From positions 62,001 through 126,000 of the forward strand of contig NVWA01000015.1 of the NCBI GenBank assembly GCA_002746535.1: a DNA stretch of 64,000 nt. The letters run 5' to 3'. Source of the stretch: Planctomycetota bacterium. GTDB taxonomy: Bacteria; Planctomycetota; GCA-2746535. Position 1 is the first letter of the stretch; the number at the start of each line of letters is the position of its first letter. Position numbers and translations under genes: made by a program. Positions 9,930-19,692 of this stretch are shown in pieces. The notes below the pieces were generated by a model, which had not been told where the DNA came from, did not search any database, and saw only the letters and a program-made list of their open reading frames with translations.

Positions 9930-10742
9930 ATGCCTATCGTTTCAATCAAAGAACTATTAGACGCCGGTATTCATTTTGGCCACAAATCAGCCAAATGGAA
10001 TCCAAAAATGGCGCCTTACATTTACGCAAAAAGAAACAAAATGCACATTCTTGATGTGCGTGCAACAGTCAAAGGAATCATCCAAGCTTACCGTTTCATT
10101 GAACAAGCTGTAGCTAGTGGCGAAACCGTATTGTTTGTTGGAACAAAAAAACAATCTAAAATTACAATTGAAAGAGAAGCTTTAAGATGTGGAATGCATT
10201 TTATTGTTGAAAGATGGTTAGGTGGTACATTTACTAACCTTCATACAATTCGATCTCGAATTGATAGACTGATAGAACTTGAAGAACTCGAAGCTAGTGG
10301 CGATATAAATAATTTCAGTAAAAAGATGATAAGCACCTATAGAAGAGAAAGAATGAAAATCTTTCGAAATCTTAATGGTGTAAGAAATATGGAAAAACTA
10401 CCAGGTTTAATTGTTGTAGTAGATCCTTCATTCGAACACATTGCTGTTGCTGAAGCCAGAAAGTGTGGCATTCCTGTTGTGGCCTTAATTGATACGGATT
10501 CAGATCCAGATAAAGTTGATATTGTTATTCCAGGTAACGATGATGCAATGAATTCAATCGATATTGTAATTCAAAAACTAGCAGATGCCGTCATACTTGG
10601 TAAAGACAAAAGAGGCAACGAACAAGCCATGAAAAAAGAAGGCAAAACTGATATTGCTCCAGCTCCAAAGGCTACACCTGAAGAAACTAAACCGACAGAA
10701 GAAAAACCTGAAGAAAATAAAGAAACAGTTAAATCAGAATAA
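9930..10742 (+). CDS. rpsB: 30S ribosomal protein S2
   Basis: The first 230 residues are a full S2 protein of the small ribosomal subunit: the N-terminal LLDAGIHFGHKSAKWNPKM, then RWLGGTFTN and the late PVVALIDTDSDP. A 35-40-residue Lys/Glu/Pro-rich tail follows (from about residue 232) and is probably disordered; such tails are common outside the proteobacteria. It is first in the conserved rpsB-tsf-pyrH-frr operon, 24 nt before tsf, and follows a structured leader. Identity is certain. Confidence 0.98.
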   Translation: MPIVSIKELLDAGIHFGHKSAKWNPKMAPYIYAKRNKMHILDVRATVKGIIQAYRFIEQAVASGETVLFVGTKKQSKITIEREALRCGMHFIVERWLGGTFTNLHTIRSRIDRLIELEELEASGDINNFSKKMISTYRRERMKIFRNLNGVRNMEKLPGLIVVVDPSFEHIAVAEARKCGIPVVALIDTDSDPDKVDIVIPGNDDAMNSIDIVIQKLADAVILGKDKRGNEQAMKKEGKTDIAPAPKATPEETKPTEEKPEENKETVKSE

Positions 10743-10766
10743 TACAAAATAAGAGGTTATAAAAGA

Positions 10767-11609
10767 ATGGCTATAGATGCAAAAACAGTAAAAGAACTCA
10801 GAGATAAAACAGGGCTTCCAATGATGAAGTGCAAAAAAGCCTTAACTGAGACAGATGGTGATATGGATCAAGCAATTGATCTTTTAAGAAAAGAAGGCGC
10901 AAAAGCTCAAAATAAAAGATCTGATAGAGAAAATAATGAAGGCATAATTTATGCAGCTGAAAAAGATGGTAAATATGTACTCGTTGAATTAAAATGTGAA
11001 ACAGATTTTGTAGGCAAAAACCAAGACTTCATTAATTTTGCAAAAGAAATGAGTGAACAAGTATTAGAAAGCGGTAATACTGAATTAATGGATCAACAAT
11101 ATAAATCAAATCCATCAATCACTGTGAGCGAAGCATTACAAGAATTAACGTTGAAAATTGGTGAAAAACTTACTATTGGGAAAGTAAAATTGCATGAAGG
11201 CTTGTGTGGTGTTTATGTTCATCATGATAAAAAACAAGCGGCTTTAGTTAAACTTTCTGGTGAAGCATCATTGATTTCAAAAGAAAGTATACAAGAACTA
11301 ATTACAGGTTTATGTCAGCACATCGTATTCACATCACCCCAGTGCAAATCTTCAGATGAATTATCGCCTGAGATCATTGAAAAAGAAACGGCAATAATCA
11401 GAGAAGAGATCAAAGATAAACCAGAGCAAATTCAAGAAAAAATAATTGCACCAAAACTAAAAAAAGTTTTATCAGAACTATGTTTACTGGATCAGAAATA
11501 TATCAAAGATAACAAAAAAAGTATCTCTGATTTGGTTTCAGAAGTAGGCAAAGAAGAAGGTAAAGAATTAGCGTTGGATCAATTTGAATTACTTGTCATT
11601 GGAAAATAA
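10767..11609 (+). CDS. tsf: Elongation factor Ts
   Basis: The 280-aa nucleotide-exchange factor for EF-Tu. The N-terminal UBA-like module and the TDFVGKNQDF signature (ELKCETDFVGKNQDF) are present, followed by the two core subdomains. AAGAGG upstream is a good ribosome-binding site. It lies between rpsB and pyrH, in the order found in most bacteria. Confidence 0.97.
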   Translation: MAIDAKTVKELRDKTGLPMMKCKKALTETDGDMDQAIDLLRKEGAKAQNKRSDRENNEGIIYAAEKDGKYVLVELKCETDFVGKNQDFINFAKEMSEQVLESGNTELMDQQYKSNPSITVSEALQELTLKIGEKLTIGKVKLHEGLCGVYVHHDKKQAALVKLSGEASLISKESIQELITGLCQHIVFTSPQCKSSDELSPEIIEKETAIIREEIKDKPEQIQEKIIAPKLKKVLSELCLLDQKYIKDNKKSISDLVSEVGKEEGKELALDQFELLVIGK

Positions 11610-11615
11610 ATCCCA

Positions 11616-12329
11616 ATGCCAAAATACAAAAGAGTATTGATTAAACTCACCGGAGAAGCGCTTTCTGGTGAGAATAATTCCGGCCTCCAAGAAAAACCAT
11701 TAGAAGAAACAGCTCAACAAATTATTGACATAAGTAAAAAAGGTATTCAAGTTGCCATAGTTGTAGGCGGTGGCAATATCTTGCGAGGAGCCTCACTTTC
11801 TACTTCTCCAAATTATAGCCGTGTTGGTGCCGATCAAATGGGAATGCTAGCAACTATCATCAATGCATTAGCAATCAAAGAAACAATACAATCACTGGGT
11901 CATAAAAGCGAAGTTCTTACTAGCATCGAAATGTTAAAAGTCTGCGATGTTTTTAATAAAAATAAAGCCAATCAATTATTAGAAGAGGGAAATATTTTAG
12001 TTCTGGGTGGTGGCACTGGTAATCCATTTTTCACTACCGATTCTACGGCAGCATTAAGAGCATTGGAAATCAATGCTGATATTATCTTAAAAGCTACAAA
12101 AGTTGATGGTATTTATGACAAAGATCCTAATGAACATAAAGATGCTGTTAAATATGACACTTTAACATTTGATCAAGCTATCAAAGAAAATTTAAAAATT
12201 ATGGATCAAACAGCTTTTACTTTATGTAAAGAAAATAATAAGGAAATTATCGTCTTCGATTTCCTAAATAAAGGTCAACTTTCAAAACTAATTTCCGGTG
12301 AAAAAATTGGCACAAGAATCCACTCTTAA
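11616..12329 (+). CDS. pyrH: Uridylate kinase (UMP kinase)
   Basis: This 237-aa amino-acid-kinase-fold enzyme phosphorylates UMP to UDP. It shows KLTGEALSG at the phosphate-binding start, VVGGGNILRGA, the GADQMGMLAT signature and GGTGNPFFTTDSTAALRA. It starts only 6 nt after tsf, so translation is probably coupled. Length and motifs are standard. Confidence 0.97.
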   Translation: MPKYKRVLIKLTGEALSGENNSGLQEKPLEETAQQIIDISKKGIQVAIVVGGGNILRGASLSTSPNYSRVGADQMGMLATIINALAIKETIQSLGHKSEVLTSIEMLKVCDVFNKNKANQLLEEGNILVLGGGTGNPFFTTDSTAALRALEINADIILKATKVDGIYDKDPNEHKDAVKYDTLTFDQAIKENLKIMDQTAFTLCKENNKEIIVFDFLNKGQLSKLISGEKIGTRIHS

Positions 12330-12349
12330 CACTATTTGGAGCATACGAT

Positions 12350-12922
12350 ATGGCAGATGAATTTAGCGTAGATGATTTATTCGAAGAATTAAAAATGGAA
12401 ATGGACGATGCTCTTGAAAATTTCGATAAACAATTAAGCGTAATGCGAACAGGCCAAGCCACACCGGCCATATTAGATATTGTTAGAGTTGATTATTATG
12501 GAACACCTACCCCTTTGAATCAAGTTGCTGGCATTTCTGTCGTAGAAGGTCAAACATTAGTTGTCAAGCCTTACGACGCTTCCGTTATAAAGGATATTGA
12601 AAAAGCAATTGTCATGTCTGATATCGGTATCAATCCTGCCAATGATGGAAAAGTAATAAGATTAACAGTTCCAACCATGACAGAAGATAAAAGAAAAAAA
12701 CTTGCATCAGAAGCATCTGAAAAGGCAGAAAAAGCAAAAACTGTCATAAGAAATATACGTAGAGACGTCAATAAAAAAATTGAAACGGCACAAAAAGACA
12801 AGGCTTTAAGTGAAGATGATTCGCATAAACTTAAAGATGATGTTCAGAATCAATTAAAGGATTATGAAAATAAAATTATTTCTACAGAAAAGAAAAAAAT
12901 TGATGAAATCCTTAAATTCTAA
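12350..12922 (+). CDS. frr: Ribosome recycling factor
   Basis: This 190-aa protein splits post-termination ribosomes together with EF-G. The core VMRTGQATPAILDIV-type helix, YYGTPTPLNQVA, and the final basic RNIRRDVNKKIE helix are all seen. A short N-terminal acidic extension makes it slightly longer than the 185-aa norm. It ends the rpsB operon, 20 nt after pyrH and 25 nt before a tRNA gene. Confidence 0.97.
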   Translation: MADEFSVDDLFEELKMEMDDALENFDKQLSVMRTGQATPAILDIVRVDYYGTPTPLNQVAGISVVEGQTLVVKPYDASVIKDIEKAIVMSDIGINPANDGKVIRLTVPTMTEDKRKKLASEASEKAEKAKTVIRNIRRDVNKKIETAQKDKALSEDDSHKLKDDVQNQLKDYENKIISTEKKKIDEILKF

Positions 12923-12947
12923 CTTATAATCCCCGCTCTTAATTGAT

Positions 12948-13020
12948 GAGGAGTTAGCTCAGTTGGTAGAGCAACGCCCTTTTAAGGCGTGGGTCCGGGG
13001 TTCGAGCCCCCGACTCCTCA
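12948..13020 (+). tRNA. tRNA-Lys (anticodon TTT)
   Basis: A complete cloverleaf is visible. The acceptor stem pairs GAGGAGT with ACTCCTC, the D stem GCTC with GAGC, the anticodon stem ACGCC with GGCGT around loop CTTTTAA, and the T stem CGGGG with CCCCG around TTCGAGC. Discriminator base is A and CCA is not encoded. It may be cotranscribed with frr. Confidence 0.97.
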
Positions 13021-13140
13021 TTATTCTTTTCCTTTACGATCCTTCCCACTCATAAACTATTTTCCTTGGTATTGCTTACCAACATAAGGTATAATACACA
13101 TACTTATGATTATCAATTCTTACAATTTAGGCTGCTAACA

Positions 13141-13473
13141 ATGTTATTTAACGAAGATGTTGTTTTAAAATTCACCGGTGGTGATCGAGAAATTGCTAAG
13201 TCTATAACTGATATCTTTAGCAAAGAATGTGGTAATTATATTTCAGGCATTAAATCTTCGTTAGAAAATCAAGATTGCGAACAGTTAAAAGAGTTCTTTC
13301 ACAAAATAAAAACTTCTTCAGGTTTTTCTGGATCTACTTTATTAGAAAAGGAATCTGAGGTCCTTTTTATTCTGGCAGAAAAAAATGACCTCGAATCCGT
13401 AAAAATTAAATGCCAAACATATTTAACAAACTTAGCAGAGCTAAATTCTATTCTTGAAAAGCATGTTTGGTAA
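13141..13473 (+). CDS. Hpt-domain (histidine phosphotransfer) protein
   Basis: This 110-aa protein is a stand-alone Hpt four-helix bundle. The helix FFHKIKTSSGFSGS contains the phosphorylatable His54 followed by the usual Lys and Gly positions. It would pass phosphate between a hybrid histidine kinase and a response regulator, neither of which lies next to it. The open frame extends 75 nt further upstream from 13066, but the ATG at 13141 is preferred because the Hpt fold starts there; the upstream part would encode an atypical sequence. The ribosome-binding site is weak (AGG). Confidence 0.7.
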   Translation: MLFNEDVVLKFTGGDREIAKSITDIFSKECGNYISGIKSSLENQDCEQLKEFFHKIKTSSGFSGSTLLEKESEVLFILAEKNDLESVKIKCQTYLTNLAELNSILEKHVW

Positions 13474-13692
13474 ATTTAGCGTTTGCCATATCCATAAAAA
13501 TCAATTTCGCGAATCATAAAATTATAATTAATAATAATCACTAGATTCTTGGCAGAACAATAAACAATAGATTTTTAAATCCAAAAATAGTAATGAAGAA
13601 ATAATACTAAATCAAAATGATTCTAGCAATACAAGTTAACTTCAGCTTTAAAGGATGGTTTTATTTCATCCAGATTTATCAAAAAATAATTC

Positions 13693-14091
13693 TCATTTTT
13701 TTTGCATTTTCAACATTGGATTACCTCTTTTACAAAGTTGAATCGCTAATCCCCAAGGATCTCTTAACATAACCAAATGAGAGCCATCATCCATTTTTTC
13801 ATCTACAACCATTGTGGCACCTGCATCCAATAATTTTGCTGTATCAGCATCCGGATCATCAGATACAAATGCTAAATGCAACAATAAGGGATTTTGGTTT
13901 TTGTAATCTGGAACCTCATCAGATGGCTTATTATAGATTTCCAACATTACATCCCCACTTTCATCAGCTATAAAATAGGTAAAAGGACTCTCGTTCAAAT
14001 TAAAAACTGTTTGCATACCCAAATGTTTTTCATACCAGGCAGCCATCTTCACAGGATCTGAAACGTTAAAAGCAAAATGTTCAATTTTCAT
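13693..14091 (-). CDS. VOC/glyoxalase-superfamily protein
   Basis: This 132-aa protein has the two beta-alpha-beta-beta-beta modules of the vicinal oxygen chelate fold, from KIEHFAFNVSDPVKMAAWYEKHLGM to the closing RDPWGLAIQLCKR. His5, Glu52-type and C-terminal positions could bind a metal. The reaction catalysed by such proteins ranges from glyoxalase to dioxygenase and cannot be told here. It lies 11 nt downstream of the six-hairpin glycosidase-like gene on the same strand and is probably in its operon. Confidence 0.75.
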   Translation of the reverse strand: MKIEHFAFNVSDPVKMAAWYEKHLGMQTVFNLNESPFTYFIADESGDVMLEIYNKPSDEVPDYKNQNPLLLHLAFVSDDPDADTAKLLDAGATMVVDEKMDDGSHLVMLRDPWGLAIQLCKRGNPMLKMQKK

Positions 14092-14102
14092 AAATTTTCT
14101 CC

Positions 14103-15290
14103 TTAAATAACACTATAACCTAATGGCCAGTGTTTACTCGCCAATTTAAATAAACTCAAACAAGCAAAAGCAGTTGTTCTTGTCGTAACCATTTCTTCAG
14201 GTTTTGGTTTAAAACCTGCAACATAATTAATTCCACCTTCATCTTCTCCAATAAATGCACCATGAGAGTTAAGACTTTTGGGATTGAAATGTTGATATGT
14301 AAATATCTTATTGATCTGCTTAACTGCCATTTTTAAATATTTATCATCCTTGGTATACTTTGTTATCTCCATTAAAAATGTACAGGCCGCAGGCAAGGCA
14401 CAATACACACTGTATTCAGCATTTTTACTGACATGATAGTCAGCTAATGATAATGCATGTGTCAGGTATTTTTTATCTTTCAAGATATCATAGGCACATA
14501 ATAAACCAATACCTGCCCCATCATCATTGTCAATTGCCCCACCTTTTGCAACATGATGACCTTCCCCTCTATATTTATCGATAAAAGGTCCTTCCGCTTG
14601 ATGATACATCTCAATTTGAGAATCCATTATCTTTTTCATGGCGATTTTATATTTCGCTTTTCCCGTAATTTTATAAGCATGTGCTAATGCCATGGTGTTT
14701 CCACCTTCACAACAAGCGATCGCTGGATCTTTTTTCCCATCAAAATCAACTTGGCGATAAACCCAAGTAATCCCTTTTTTAGTTTTAAACATAGTTTCGC
14801 GAATAAACCAATCTAAAAATAATTCAGCTCTAAATAATGCTTCTTTATCTTTGGTAATTCGATAATACTCAAGTAGGCAATCGGCCAATTCTATTCCATC
14901 ACGAGGAAATACCCAAAAGCTTTGAGGAGTTTCTTCATGAAATACGCCATATAAACTTTTATCTCTTTTATCCATCACTTGTAGACTATAAATATATTTC
15001 AATCCATTTTTTACTGTATCTAAATAAACTTTCTTTTTAGTTTCACGATAGGCGGCTAATAATATAAAAACAGCTCTGGCAGATGTCCAATCAATACCCC
15101 ATGTACCATAACTACTGAAACAATGAGCGTTGTATAAAAATCGACCTTTATTTGCATCATTTGTTGGCTGCGATACATCATTGACTTGTGTGTTAACAAA
15201 CCAGTCTGCACCCAATAGGGCAGACTTTAAAGACCTTTTCTTTAATGCTTTTGATACGACTACTTGCTTCGTGTTTTTCCGAGACGCCAT
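14103..15290 (-). CDS. Six-hairpin glycosidase-fold protein
   Basis: About 395 residues with repeated helical hairpins and aromatic-rich loops (SSYGTWGIDWTSARA, QSFWVFPRDGIELADCLLEYY, CCEGGNTMALAHAYK, GAIDNDDGAGIGLL) mark an alpha/alpha-toroid of the six-hairpin glycosidase clan, as in GH88, GH105 and AGE epimerases. No catalytic pair can be assigned with confidence. There is no signal peptide, so it is cytoplasmic. An in-frame ATG lies 12 nt upstream, but GGAAG precedes the ATG at 15290 with good spacing. The VOC protein gene follows closely. The exact family is unknown. Confidence 0.6.
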   Translation of the reverse strand: MASRKNTKQVVVSKALKKRSLKSALLGADWFVNTQVNDVSQPTNDANKGRFLYNAHCFSSYGTWGIDWTSARAVFILLAAYRETKKKVYLDTVKNGLKYIYSLQVMDKRDKSLYGVFHEETPQSFWVFPRDGIELADCLLEYYRITKDKEALFRAELFLDWFIRETMFKTKKGITWVYRQVDFDGKKDPAIACCEGGNTMALAHAYKITGKAKYKIAMKKIMDSQIEMYHQAEGPFIDKYRGEGHHVAKGGAIDNDDGAGIGLLCAYDILKDKKYLTHALSLADYHVSKNAEYSVYCALPAACTFLMEITKYTKDDKYLKMAVKQINKIFTYQHFNPKSLNSHGAFIGEDEGGINYVAGFKPKPEEMVTTRTTAFACLSLFKLASKHWPLGYSVI

Positions 15291-15406
15291 TATTACTTCC
15301 ATTAAATTGTTAAATAAAAAAATTAAATTTTACTAAACTTGAATACGATTTCACTTAAAACTCCAAGGATAGACCTAAAGTCTCAAATTTAAAACGAATG
15401 GATTTA

Positions 15407-18400
15407 TTATTTTGAACTAAATAGCGACTTAAGTTTTGTTTTTACAATCATTCTAGCAAAAGCTTGATATTTATATTTTACAATTTTTGACGATTGGCAT
15501 TTATTAAAATATTCCATTGATGTTTTGTATTCTTTTTTTAATAAAAAGAAAAAACCTAAGAAAAACTGACGTTCATTAATCTCTTTAAGCCTTTTAAAAT
15601 GATGATTACTTAAATTATCGTTCAAGTATTTAAGAGGAAGTAGTTTATCTTGAAATAATCTGAATACATTGAAAACACTTTGATCAAGTCCCTTTTTTTC
15701 AACTATTTTAGCAATAACATTTAATAAATAATTGGCCTCGGCATCTTCCCCGTTTAATTTTAGAAAAATGTACAATTGAATATGAATCAAAGAAGTATAG
15801 ATATAATCATTTTGATAATAATCGTCATTGGTAATTGTTTTACTTTTAATGACCTTAATGGCCCTATCTAACTTATTCACCATCATTAATGAAAAGACAT
15901 AAGGATGAAGTCGATTGTATTTATATAAAAGTTGTTCCTTTTCAAATAATTTAATAATTTGATTAAAATCACCTTTAATTAAATTATGTCGGACTCTAAA
16001 ATTATTATAACTATATTTATTGCGAGGGTTTTTATTATTTATTTCATTTATTTTCGATTGAGCCTTATCAAACAAACAGAGTCCATTGTAACACTCAATA
16101 AGAATATTAGATTTGTAATCTGAATTTACCATTAGTTCTTTGTTCTCCAAGATCGCAATCGCTTCTTTATAGAACCCTCCAGATAAAAGCAGTGAAATTC
16201 TACTTTTGAGCAACTTATCGTCACTCTCTTTTTTTAATACTGACAAGTTTTCAGATGCCGTCATTGCCATTTTCAATTCACCTTTTGACATGAAATAAAC
16301 TTTTGATAACTCTAAGTAAAAAATATTATTTAAATTTTTGGACTTATCTATGGTATCAAAAAAACTTCGGAACTTCTTATAATCACCTGTGTTTAAGTAG
16401 AAATAAGCCTTTGCAAAATTCAAATTAAAAGTATGTTCATCAGGGGTAACAATAGACTTCAAAACTCTTTTTGCCCGGTCAATACTTTCTAAATCATTAG
16501 ATTTTGATATAAAAGTTTTCAATGTATCTGTGATCTTAGAGTTTTTATTTTTAATTAACCAAATTGTGGCTTTCTCCCTTTCAAAATAATTATTACTACC
16601 TAACTTATCTAAAAAGTTTTCGAAATTTTCTCCACTAACTTCAGACTTAATTTGCGGTTTAAACAACCACAATGAATAGGCCGACCTTATAATGGAATCG
16701 TTTTTTTGATTTCCAAACAATGTTTTATCAAAAGTAAAATTAGTAAGAGCATAATCTAAAAGGTCGTACTTAAACCTATTAATATTTTTATAAACTTTTC
16801 CATTAAACAATGAGATTGCATTTACACCACTCAAGTATAAAGAAAGTTTTTTGTCTTTTACCAATTCATACTCTGTATTTTTATCAAGCTTTGAATAAAT
16901 GAACTCAACAATATTATCATTCCTTCTACTCCTCATAAAATGTTGATTCTTTTTTTTATAAAAATCATCAAATATATTTGGGTAATTATTAAACGCCAAT
17001 TTTTCATAATGAACGTTTCCAGTATCATAATGCCCATGCTTTCTACTCTGCATAACTAAGTAATCTTTCATCAATTTGTAGTTCACACGTCCTAGCTTAT
17101 AATACTTTTGAGAAGACACTTTATCCTTGATAAGATCAAAATAAGTGCCTTTCATCATATCAAGTAAAGGCGTACTCGGCATTGAAAGAATCATCTCTTT
17201 TGCACTTAAATCTTTTTTCTGAACAGATTCAAATAATTTCTCATAATATTTATTATTGATCGTTAAAAAATAATTCGACAACTTCTTTAAATTATATTTA
17301 GAGTTTAGTTTTAACTCTAGGCACATATTTGCCATTCTTAAATAGTATTTATACTTATTTTTAAAATCAGTTAAGTACAGCATACCTTCTAAATAAATTG
17401 AAAGTCCTACATTTTTATTTATCAAGACCTCCTTGGAAAGATAGTCGTAAAAAGTCTCAACCGATTCAATATTTTTACCTTTTTGAATATCTAATATTTT
17501 TTTAGAAATCTTCTTTTGAAATAATTCATCTAATAAAAACTTGAATATAATACTATCTTTATATATCTTATTTGCCGGATCAATAATTTTTCCATACCTA
17601 AGACCAGTCATATAATAGAGAAAACGATTTTCAGTTGAATGAGTTAATTTAGAAAATTTTAAATATAATGGATGAATAGGAATACTTTTTATATTTTCAT
17701 TTATAATATTTTTTATCGCCTCAGCTCGAAGACCATGAAAGCCATTTCTGTCATTCATTATAAGTAATGATAGATAAGGCAATGAGTTTTTGCCCATAAT
17801 TTTAATGAATAATTTTAATTCATTTTCAAACAATTCTTTATTAAAATCACTGGCATGAATAAGCATCTTGCTGAAAGTAATAAAAGATTTGCTTAAGCCA
17901 AAGAATGGTTTTGCCTTTAGGATAGTTTCTTTAATCTCTTTGAACTTTTCGTCATTCGAATAGAACTCATTTGTTATGTGATTCCCCCAATTTCGGCGAT
18001 TTAACAGAAATCGACTGTAAACGAGATATTCAACAAACGTCATTATTTCATTTGTATCACCAGCATCTACAATATTGCCAAAATAAATATTTCTAAATCG
18101 CTTTCTTCCTTTAGGAGCATTAACCTCTCTTGTTGAAATAAAGCTCTTAAGTTGTTTGTTATAATCAACATTTAAAAATATTCCTTTAAAAGATGACCAT
18201 TCATTAATAGGAAAAGGATAATTCATTAAATAATAATTAATCGTGCAGTCATAATCTTTTTTAATCGAATTATTGAATACAGGCTTATCAATTACTTTTG
18301 AATAAAATTTAAGTAATTCATTGATCTCATTTAAATTTTCTATAGGCTCCTTGTTAAAACTATTAAGTAATTTCTTTGTATTGTCATATCTCGATAGTTT

Positions 18401-18991
18401 TATATTCAAATAAATTTCTAAAAATAATCGAAGCCCACTTGCAATCTTTTCTTCCTTTATGTTGAGATTATATATTTCCTCCTGAACCTTCCCTGGTAAT
18501 TGCCCAACATATTCTAATACATATGCTCTTGAAAATTTAGTCCCTTTTAAAAAATAATTTTCACTGTCATCAGAACTCTTCTCAAATATCGTAGACTCAC
18601 TAAGCGTAGATAAGACATCCTCAACTTTATCTGAAGGGTTAAATTTATAAAAGGAAAGTAAAATTTCAGGCTTATGAATCACCTTGATAAATTTACCTTT
18701 TCTAAACACGGTGATGTTAAATTCTTTACGATTCAGAACAGTAAATCGTAGATGATTCCATTCGTGTAAATTATAAATTCTCTTCCCATCTAATCCAACG
18801 ATGAGATCTTCACTCATTAATAGCTTATTTAAATTGTTTGACTCATCACTTGAATGTGAAAAACTAATGCCCATAACCTTTTTTGGTATTTTTTTTGCTT
18901 CTAAAAAATATTTTTCAATTGAATATAATTCGTTAAATTGAAAAAATAAACCTACCACTATTATAATTAAATACTTTTGCATTTTTTTCAC
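15407..18991 (-). CDS. Large exported helical-repeat protein with PDZ-like N-terminus, function unknown
   Basis: A 1194-aa protein with a signal peptide (about residues 4-24; the start is GTG at 18991 or ATG at 18982). Residues about 30-110 resemble a PDZ domain (LMSEDLIVGLDGKRIYNLHE, then a basic strand). The rest is almost entirely helical and Lys/Asn-rich. Residues about 790-850 contain a motif of the type LGSNNYFEREKATIWLIK followed by a DLESIDRAKRVLKSI helix, matching the HEAT-like repeat common in planctomycetes. The last 330 residues read like TPR hairpins. It probably acts as a scaffold outside the cytoplasmic membrane. No enzyme signature is seen. It stands alone between two unrelated genes. 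Confidence 0.6.
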   Translation of the reverse strand: MKKMQKYLIIIVVGLFFQFNELYSIEKYFLEAKKIPKKVMGISFSHSSDESNNLNKLLMSEDLIVGLDGKRIYNLHEWNHLRFTVLNRKEFNITVFRKGKFIKVIHKPEILLSFYKFNPSDKVEDVLSTLSESTIFEKSSDDSENYFLKGTKFSRAYVLEYVGQLPGKVQEEIYNLNIKEEKIASGLRLFLEIYLNIKLSRYDNTKKLLNSFNKEPIENLNEINELLKFYSKVIDKPVFNNSIKKDYDCTINYYLMNYPFPINEWSSFKGIFLNVDYNKQLKSFISTREVNAPKGRKRFRNIYFGNIVDAGDTNEIMTFVEYLVYSRFLLNRRNWGNHITNEFYSNDEKFKEIKETILKAKPFFGLSKSFITFSKMLIHASDFNKELFENELKLFIKIMGKNSLPYLSLLIMNDRNGFHGLRAEAIKNIINENIKSIPIHPLYLKFSKLTHSTENRFLYYMTGLRYGKIIDPANKIYKDSIIFKFLLDELFQKKISKKILDIQKGKNIESVETFYDYLSKEVLINKNVGLSIYLEGMLYLTDFKNKYKYYLRMANMCLELKLNSKYNLKKLSNYFLTINNKYYEKLFESVQKKDLSAKEMILSMPSTPLLDMMKGTYFDLIKDKVSSQKYYKLGRVNYKLMKDYLVMQSRKHGHYDTGNVHYEKLAFNNYPNIFDDFYKKKNQHFMRSRRNDNIVEFIYSKLDKNTEYELVKDKKLSLYLSGVNAISLFNGKVYKNINRFKYDLLDYALTNFTFDKTLFGNQKNDSIIRSAYSLWLFKPQIKSEVSGENFENFLDKLGSNNYFEREKATIWLIKNKNSKITDTLKTFISKSNDLESIDRAKRVLKSIVTPDEHTFNLNFAKAYFYLNTGDYKKFRSFFDTIDKSKNLNNIFYLELSKVYFMSKGELKMAMTASENLSVLKKESDDKLLKSRISLLLSGGFYKEAIAILENKELMVNSDYKSNILIECYNGLCLFDKAQSKINEINNKNPRNKYSYNNFRVRHNLIKGDFNQIIKLFEKEQLLYKYNRLHPYVFSLMMVNKLDRAIKVIKSKTITNDDYYQNDYIYTSLIHIQLYIFLKLNGEDAEANYLLNVIAKIVEKKGLDQSVFNVFRLFQDKLLPLKYLNDNLSNHHFKRLKEINERQFFLGFFFLLKKEYKTSMEYFNKCQSSKIVKYKYQAFARMIVKTKLKSLFSSK

Positions 18992-19043
18992 TCAATTCTT
19001 ATTTAATTGCGTAATAATTATCGCTCATTAATTTCATTAATTT

Positions 19044-19586
19044 TTATGAATAATTAAACTCTGGCAGATCAGGGAACATTTTATCTAATGTCTTATTCCA
19101 AGAATCGACAAGCTCCGATTCTTGTGATAATAAGGATTTAAAATCATCACCTATTATAATAGCCTTTTCAATAGTATCTCCTTGAACTATTGAATTAACA
19201 ATTTCTTGATCGGATTCTTCACAAACCTTTCCAAAGACAGTATGGATCCCATCTAAATGGGGTGTTGGAACATGGGTAATAAAAAACTGAGATCCGTTTG
19301 AATCTGGGCGATTCGGTTTTGCCATTGATAATCTTCCTGGTTTGTCATGCAATAAATCAGGCAAACATTGATCAACAAATTCATATCCAGGAGAACCAGC
19401 GCCAGTTCCGCTGGGGCATCCAGTTTGCACCATAAAATTCGGAATAACTCTGTGAAACAATAGTCCATCATAATATTTTCGTGAAATTAAGTTTACAAAG
19501 TTTGCACATGCTATTGGTGTTTGTTCATCAAATAATTCTAAATTAATTTGACCTTTGCTTGTTTCTAAAATCGCTTTAATACTCAT
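19044..19586 (-). CDS. Cyclophilin-type peptidyl-prolyl cis-trans isomerase
   Basis: This protein of about 180 aa catalyses proline isomerisation during folding. The cyclophilin core is complete: [19 protein letters not shown] with the catalytic Arg, [19 protein letters not shown], and [12 protein letters not shown]. There is no signal peptide, so it is cytoplasmic. Two ATGs are close together; the second, at 19586, has AAAGG 8 nt upstream and is preferred. The C-terminal 40 residues beyond the cyclophilin fold are an unassigned extension. Confidence 0.9.
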   Translation of the reverse strand: MSIKAILETSKGQINLELFDEQTPIACANFVNLISRKYYDGLLFHRVIPNFMVQTGCPSGTGAGSPGYEFVDQCLPDLLHDKPGRLSMAKPNRPDSNGSQFFITHVPTPHLDGIHTVFGKVCEESDQEIVNSIVQGDTIEKAIIIGDDFKSLLSQESELVDSWNKTLDKMFPDLPEFNYS

Positions 19587-19692
19587 ATACATCGCCTTTC
19601 TCGTTATTTCTCAACGATGTACTTTAATAAATTAATGCTTAAATTAAAAGGAATAATCTGAATTTTAAAAGAATGAATTCATCAAATTAGGA

